A stretch of DNA of 10,344 bases from an uncultured Collinsella sp. (lineage in GTDB: Bacteria > Actinomycetota > Coriobacteriia > Coriobacteriales > Coriobacteriaceae): contig CABUVF010000069.1 of NCBI GenBank assembly GCA_902494945.1, positions 1 through 10,344 of the forward strand, in the 5' to 3' direction. The notes below the pieces were generated by a model. The model saw only the letters and a list, made by a program, of their open reading frames with translations. It was not told the origin of the DNA and ran no database searches. Both the position numbers and the translations under genes were made by a program. Position 1 is the stretch's first letter. Each line of letters opens with the position of its first letter. Positions 6,469 to 10,344 of this stretch are shown here, piece after piece.

Positions 6469-7803
6469 ATGAAACCTATCGTCGCCGTTGTCGGACGCCC
6501 CAACGTGGGCAAGTCCACGCTCGTTAACCGCCTGGCCCAGACCTCGGACGCCATCGTCCACGAGTCTCGCGGCGTCACGCGCGATCGCTCATATCACACG
6601 GCCGATTGGAACGGCCGCGAGTTCACCATCGTCGACACGGGCGGTATCGAGCCGCTCAAGAGCGACGACGTCTTTGCCACGTCCATCCGCGACCAGGCGC
6701 TCGCCGCCGCCGAGGAAGCCGCCGTCATCCTGTTTGTGGTCGATGGCCGCACCGGCGTCACCGAGGAGGACGAGTCGGTCGCTCGCATGCTCAAGCGCTG
6801 CGACAAGCCGGTCTTTCTGCTGGTGAACAAGCTCGACAACCCCGATCGCGAGAACGACAGCATCTGGGAGTTCTATTCGCTCGGCATCGGTGAGCCCACG
6901 CCGCTCTCGGCCCTGCATGGTCATGGCACGGGCGACCTGCTCGACGATATCGTGGCCCTGCTTCCGGAGGAAGAGGACGAGGTCGCCGACGAGTTCCCCG
7001 ATGCGCTGAACGTGGCCATCATCGGCCGCCCCAACGCCGGCAAGTCCTCGCTGTTCAACCGCATCCTGGGCGCCGACCGCTCTATCGTGTCCAACATTGC
7101 CGGCACGACGCGCGACGCCATCGACACCGTCGTGGAGCGCAACGGCAAGCACTACCGCATGGTTGACACCGCTGGTATTCGCAAGAAGAGCACCGTGTAC
7201 GAGAATATCGAGTACTACTCGATGGTCCGCGGCCTGCGCGCCATCGATCGCGCCGACGTGGCGCTGCTCGTCGTCGACGCCTCCGTGGGCGTTACCGAGC
7301 AGGACCAGAAGGTCATGGGCTTGGCCATCGAGCGCGGCTGCGCCGTCGTGGTGCTACTCAACAAGTGGGACCTGCTCGACGACGACCGCAAGCGCGAGGC
7401 CTGCATGGAGACCGTCGACCGCCGTCTGGGCGTCATGGCTCCCTGGGCCCAGTATCTGCGCATCTCGGCCCTGACCGGCCGCAGCGTGGAGAAGATCTGG
7501 GCAATGGTCGACGCCGCCGAAAAGACGCGCTCGCAGAAGATCAGCACCTCGCGCCTCAACACGTTCCTCACCGACCTGCGCGAGTTCGGTCATACCGTGG
7601 TGGACGGCAAGCGCCGCCTGCGCATGCACTACGTGACCCAGACGGGCGTCAACCCGCCGACGTTCACGTTCTTCGTCAACCATAGCGACCTGGTCAACGA
7701 CACCTACCAGCGCTACGTGGAGAACCGCATGCGCTCGACCTTCGATTTTGCCGGCACGCCCATTCGACTCTTCTTTAGGAAGAAGGAGCAAAAGGATGCA
7801 TAA
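6469..7803 (+). CDS. der: Ribosome biogenesis GTPase Der (EngA)
   Basis: Der is an essential GTPase with two tandem G domains that binds the 50S subunit during late assembly. In the 444-residue protein, domain 1 has P-loop GRPNVGKS (9-16), G3 DTGG (56-59) and G4 NKLD (120-123). An acidic linker (PEEEDEVADE, 166-175) leads to domain 2, with P-loop GRPNAGKS (186-193), G3 DTAG (233-236), G4 NKWD (298-301) and G5 SAL (333-335). The KH-like C-terminal domain (about 355-435) includes MHYVTQTGVNPPTF and ends with a basic stretch. Length and all motifs are normal. The gene overlaps plsY by 8 nt. The der-plsY-gpsA order, with DUF512 upstream, is shared with many Gram-positive bacteria. Confidence 0.97.
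   Translation: MKPIVAVVGRPNVGKSTLVNRLAQTSDAIVHESRGVTRDRSYHTADWNGREFTIVDTGGIEPLKSDDVFATSIRDQALAAAEEAAVILFVVDGRTGVTEEDESVARMLKRCDKPVFLLVNKLDNPDRENDSIWEFYSLGIGEPTPLSALHGHGTGDLLDDIVALLPEEEDEVADEFPDALNVAIIGRPNAGKSSLFNRILGADRSIVSNIAGTTRDAIDTVVERNGKHYRMVDTAGIRKKSTVYENIEYYSMVRGLRAIDRADVALLVVDASVGVTEQDQKVMGLAIERGCAVVVLLNKWDLLDDDRKREACMETVDRRLGVMAPWAQYLRISALTGRSVEKIWAMVDAAEKTRSQKISTSRLNTFLTDLREFGHTVVDGKRRLRMHYVTQTGVNPPTFTFFVNHSDLVNDTYQRYVENRMRSTFDFAGTPIRLFFRKKEQKDA
7783..7788 (+). promoter_or_regulatory. Ribosome binding site of plsY inside der
   Basis: AAGGAG lies 7 nt before the ATG at 7796 and within the last codons of der. It supports the start at 7796, which overlaps the end of der by 8 nt, rather than the in-frame ATG at 7748. 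Confidence 0.7.
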
Positions 7804-8479
7804 TCCGATTCTGCTGACCGCCATCTGCGCCGTGGTCTCGTTCTTTATCGGGGCGATTCCGTTTGGCCTGATCTTGGGCCGCGTGTTCAACCACACCGAC
7901 ATTCGCAAGGCGGGTTCCGGCAACATCGGCACCACCAACGCCCTGCGCGTGGCCGGCCCCAAGGTGGCCGCGCTCACCCTGCTGCTCGACTGCCTTAAGG
8001 GCGCCATCTGTGTCCTTATCGCCCGTCCGCTCATCGCGGGCGTGGGCTATGGCTTCCCCGTAAGCATCATGGCGCCCGGAGCCCCCGGCGATTGGATGCT
8101 CGGCGTCATTTGCCTGGCAGCGGTGTGGGGCCATATCTTCTCGCCCTACCTCAACTTCCACGGCGGCAAGGGTATCGCAGTTGGTCTGGGTGTCATCCTC
8201 GCCTGGTACTGGCCTATTGGCCTGTCGCTGCTGGGCATGTTTATCGTAGCCGTCGCCATCACCAAGTATGTGTCAGTGGGTTCGCTTGCCGCGGCCATCG
8301 GACTTCCTATCGCTGTTTGCGCGGTCTTTCCGTACAGCAGCCTGGGCCTCAAGTTCTGCATGGCGATGATCGGCATCACCGTGGTGTGGGCCCATCGCTC
8401 GAATATCCAAAAGCTCATGGCCGGTAAGGAGTCCAAGCTCTCGTTTACCAAGCGCGTCACCGAGCCCGACGATAAGTAG
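7796..8479 (+). CDS. plsY: Acylphosphate:glycerol-3-phosphate acyltransferase
   Basis: PlsY is an integral membrane enzyme that transfers an acyl group from acyl-phosphate (made by PlsX) to glycerol-3-phosphate, the first step of phospholipid synthesis. The 227-residue protein has about six to seven hydrophobic segments. The three family motifs are visible: motif 1 GSGNIGTTNALR (40-51), motif 2 GHIFSPYLNFHGGKG (112-126) and motif 3 HRSNIQKLMAGKESK (200-214), with the conserved Asn203 and Glu212. It is somewhat longer than the usual 200 or so residues, partly through a Gly/Pro-rich loop (about 82-99) between two membrane segments. plsX is not in the window. gpsA, which makes its substrate, starts 9 nt after the stop. 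Confidence 0.95.
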   Translation: MHNPILLTAICAVVSFFIGAIPFGLILGRVFNHTDIRKAGSGNIGTTNALRVAGPKVAALTLLLDCLKGAICVLIARPLIAGVGYGFPVSIMAPGAPGDWMLGVICLAAVWGHIFSPYLNFHGGKGIAVGLGVILAWYWPIGLSLLGMFIVAVAITKYVSVGSLAAAIGLPIAVCAVFPYSSLGLKFCMAMIGITVVWAHRSNIQKLMAGKESKLSFTKRVTEPDDK

Positions 8480-8488
8480 GAGAGAGTC

Positions 8489-9496
8489 ATGAATGTTGCG
8501 CTGATTGGCTCCGGCTCCTGGGGAACCGCCGTCGCCGGCCTCGCCGCCGAGCGAGCCGAGCGCGTGACCATGTGGGCCCATAGCGAGCAGACGGCCACCG
8601 GCATCAATGCCGAGCACCGCAATCCCCGGTATCTGGTGGACTACGAGCTGCCCGGCAACGTTGTCGCCGCCACGGACCTGTCGCAGGCGCTCGACGGCGC
8701 CGAGGCCATCATCTTTGCCGTGCCCTCCACGCACCTGCGCAGCGTATGCCATCAGGCAGCACCCTTCATCGCCGCCGACACCCCGGCACTCTGCCTCACC
8801 AAGGGTATTGAGCCCGAATCCGGCCTGCTTATGAGTGAGGTAATCGCCAGTGAGATCGGCAACGAGTCGCGTGTCGCGGCGCTCTCGGGCCCCAACCATG
8901 CCGAGGAGATCTGCCGCGGCGGGCTTTCTGCCGCCGTCATCGCCAGCAATGATCCACAGGTAGGGGAGACCTTTAAGGACCTGCTCCTATCCACGGCCTT
9001 CCGCATCTACCTGTCGCAGGACATGACCGGCGTCGAGGTTTGCGGCGCCATGAAAAATGTCATCGCCATCGTGTGCGGCATTTCCGCCGGTTCTGGTGCG
9101 GGCGACAACACGCTTGCCCTTATCATGACGCGCGGCCTGGCCGAGATCAGCCGTCTGGTGCACGCCCGCGGCGGTCAAGCCATGACCTGCATGGGTCTTG
9201 CCGGCATGGGTGACCTCATTGCCACCTGCACCTCCGAGCATTCGCGCAACCGCACCTTTGGCTACGAGTTTGCCCACGGCATCTCGCTCGACGAGTACCA
9301 AGCGCGCACGCATATGGTGGTGGAGGGCGCCGTCGCGGCCCGCAGCGTCAGCGAGCTCGCCCGTTCACTGGGCGTAGACATTCCGCTCACCTTTGCCGTG
9401 GAGCAAACGCTCTACAACGGTGTTACTTTGGATAGGGCGCTCGAGATTCTTACCGATCGCGTCCCTTCTCAAGAGTTCTACGGACTCACCGACTAG
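8489..9496 (+). CDS. gpsA: Glycerol-3-phosphate dehydrogenase [NAD(P)+]
   Basis: GpsA reduces dihydroxyacetone phosphate to sn-glycerol-3-phosphate, feeding PlsY directly upstream. The 335-residue protein has an N-terminal Rossmann fold starting IGSGSWGTAVA (6-16), close to the family GAGSWGTALA. It then has FAVPSTHLR (76-84), LTKGIE (103-108) and the SGPNHAEEI motif (133-141). Lys189 in GAMKN is the expected catalytic lysine. The C-terminal helical domain contains RGLAEISRL and the glycine-rich GLAGMGDLIATC. Length is normal and nothing is missing. AGGAG (8478-8482), overlapping the plsY TAG stop, gives a 6-nt spacing to the ATG. Confidence 0.96.
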   Translation: MNVALIGSGSWGTAVAGLAAERAERVTMWAHSEQTATGINAEHRNPRYLVDYELPGNVVAATDLSQALDGAEAIIFAVPSTHLRSVCHQAAPFIAADTPALCLTKGIEPESGLLMSEVIASEIGNESRVAALSGPNHAEEICRGGLSAAVIASNDPQVGETFKDLLLSTAFRIYLSQDMTGVEVCGAMKNVIAIVCGISAGSGAGDNTLALIMTRGLAEISRLVHARGGQAMTCMGLAGMGDLIATCTSEHSRNRTFGYEFAHGISLDEYQARTHMVVEGAVAARSVSELARSLGVDIPLTFAVEQTLYNGVTLDRALEILTDRVPSQEFYGLTD

Positions 9497-9514
9497 CGCA
9501 GAAAGGCTTCTACC

Positions 9515-10186
9515 ATGGGTTCCATCAAAATCGCTCCGTCTGTCCTTTCGGCCGACATGGCCAACCTCAAGGGCGAACTCGACAAGATCGCCGGTGCCGA
9601 CTACGTGCACTTCGACGTCATGGACGGTCACTTTACCGGCAACCTCACCTTTGGCGTTGACATCCTTAAGGCCGTCAAGCGCTCCACCGATGTACCGGTC
9701 GACGCGCACCTCATGGTGACGAACCCCGACGAGACGGTCGATTGGTACGCCGACGCCGGTGCCGACATGATCACCGTGCACTACGAGGCTTCCACGCACC
9801 TGCACCGCACGCTCACGCATCTGCAGCAGCGCGGCGTCAAGGCCGGCGTGGTGCTCAACCCCGCCACCCCCGTGTGCGTGCTCGAGAGCATCATCGACGT
9901 CGTCGATATGGTGCTGCTCATGAGCGTGAACCCGGGCTTTGGCGGCCAGAGCTTTATCCCGGGCACCATCGCAAAGCTTCACGAGCTCAAGGCCATGTGC
10001 GAGCGCCACGGCGTTTCACCCCTCATCGAGGTCGACGGCGGTATCTCTTCCAAGAACATCGCCGAGGTCGTCAAGGCCGGCGCCAACGTGCTCGTGGCCG
10101 GCTCCGCCGTATTTAAGTCCGAAGATCCCGCTGCCGAGGTTGCGCTGCTGCAGAAGCTGGGCAACGAGGCCGCACAGGAGGCATAA
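9515..10186 (+). CDS. rpe: Ribulose-phosphate 3-epimerase
   Basis: Rpe interconverts ribulose-5-phosphate and xylulose-5-phosphate in the pentose phosphate pathway. The 223-residue TIM barrel shows APSVLSAD (7-14), the metal and catalytic motif HFDVMDGHF (32-40, with His32 and Asp34), AHLMV (64-68, His65), the phosphate-site motif SVNPGFGGQSF (137-147) and the second catalytic aspartate, Asp174, in EVDGGIS. The phosphate-binding VAGSAVF lies near the end. After DGH the loop reads FTGNLTFG where FVPNLTFG is usual, a conservative oddity outside the metal ligands. GAAAGG (9501-9506) is 8 nt before the ATG. gpsA ends 18 nt upstream and the cysteine desulfurase begins 6 nt downstream. Rpe has no direct link to its neighbours; co-transcription is suggested only by spacing. 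Confidence 0.96.
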   Translation: MGSIKIAPSVLSADMANLKGELDKIAGADYVHFDVMDGHFTGNLTFGVDILKAVKRSTDVPVDAHLMVTNPDETVDWYADAGADMITVHYEASTHLHRTLTHLQQRGVKAGVVLNPATPVCVLESIIDVVDMVLLMSVNPGFGGQSFIPGTIAKLHELKAMCERHGVSPLIEVDGGISSKNIAEVVKAGANVLVAGSAVFKSEDPAAEVALLQKLGNEAAQEA

Positions 10187-10192
10187 ACCCTT

Positions 10193-10344
10193 ATGACCGC
10201 AGGTCAAAACCGCATACCCGTGAATCTTGACTATGCCGCCTCGACGCCCATGCGCGCCGAGGCGCTCCTTGCGCAGCGCGAGTACGACGACAGCGAGCTT
10301 GCCGGCGTCAACCCCAACTCGCTGCATTCGCTCGGCCGCAAGGC
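10193..10344 (+). CDS. Cysteine desulfurase, NifS/IscS type (N-terminal part, runs off window)
   Basis: The first 50 codons are present. LDYAASTPM (12-20) matches the family start LDNAATTPM, and NPNSLHSLGRKA (39-50) matches NPSSLHSLGR of the PLP-dependent class V aminotransferase fold. Such enzymes take sulfur from cysteine as a persulfide, for iron-sulfur clusters or tRNA thiolation. The catalytic cysteine and the PLP lysine lie outside the window, so activity cannot be judged. A ribosome binding site, AGGAGG (10176-10181), lies within the end of rpe at a rather long 11-nt spacing from the ATG. In related genomes mnmA often follows such a gene, which would point to tRNA 2-thiouridine; the downstream sequence would decide this. 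Confidence 0.85.
   Translation, partial: MTAGQNRIPVNLDYAASTPMRAEALLAQREYDDSELAGVNPNSLHSLGRK

Noticed and set aside
7748..7795. ATG at 7748 as the start of plsY
   Set aside because: The additional 16 residues are polar and Arg-rich, deep within der, and the AAGGAG at 7783-7788 points to the ATG at 7796.
1..10344. Mobile elements, CRISPR arrays, tRNA or rRNA genes, toxin-antitoxin or defence genes
   Set aside because: I saw no direct repeats with spacers, no transposase or integrase motifs, no tRNA-like clover leaves and no gene of these families. Nearly all of the window is accounted for by core genes.

Overview
The window is a GC-rich (visibly around 60% or more), densely packed stretch of bacterial chromosome, with every supported gene on the + strand. 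Strong AGGAGG-type ribosome binding sites, GC-rich third codon positions and the gene content and order (scpA-scpB-rluB-cmk-plsC-ispH, then a DUF512 radical SAM gene, der, plsY, gpsA, rpe and a cysteine desulfurase) suggest an actinobacterium of the class Coriobacteriia, most likely Collinsella or a close relative. That placement rests on recollection of gene neighbourhoods and protein style, not on a search.

Layout. Positions 1-36 hold the last codons of an unidentified upstream gene. Positions 37-120 are a short leader with two small hairpins and a near-perfect ribosome binding site. Then come scpA (121-930) and scpB (943-1662), the two non-SMC subunits of the condensin-like complex; rluB (1649-2626), a 23S rRNA pseudouridine synthase that overlaps scpB by 14 nt; cmk (2693-3379), CMP kinase; plsC (3383-4111), a lysophosphatidate acyltransferase-type protein; ispH (4129-5013), the last enzyme of the MEP isoprenoid pathway; a PDZ/radical SAM/DUF512 protein of unknown function (5016-6458); der (6469-7803), the double-GTPase ribosome assembly factor; plsY (7796-8479), the membrane acylphosphate:glycerol-3-phosphate acyltransferase; gpsA (8489-9496), glycerol-3-phosphate dehydrogenase; rpe (9515-10186), ribulose-phosphate 3-epimerase; and the first 50 codons of a NifS/IscS-type cysteine desulfurase (10193 to the window end).

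How the genes fit together. Junctions are tight throughout. Several ribosome binding sites overlap the previous stop codon, two gene pairs overlap, and the longest gaps are 84 and 66 nt, so one or a few long transcripts are likely. Three genes belong to phosphatidic acid synthesis: gpsA makes glycerol-3-phosphate, plsY acylates it, and plsC adds the second acyl chain. Cmk supplies CDP, and hence CTP, for later phospholipid synthesis. ScpA/ScpB, RluB and Der link the same block to chromosome segregation and ribosome maturation. IspH, the DUF512 protein and the cysteine desulfurase are connected by iron-sulfur chemistry.

This is mostly core housekeeping DNA. I see no mobile element, CRISPR array, tRNA, rRNA or defence system. 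The points most worth a second look are the conserved but functionally undefined DUF512 radical SAM protein between ispH and der, and a PlsC whose catalytic HX4D motif reads HX4E.
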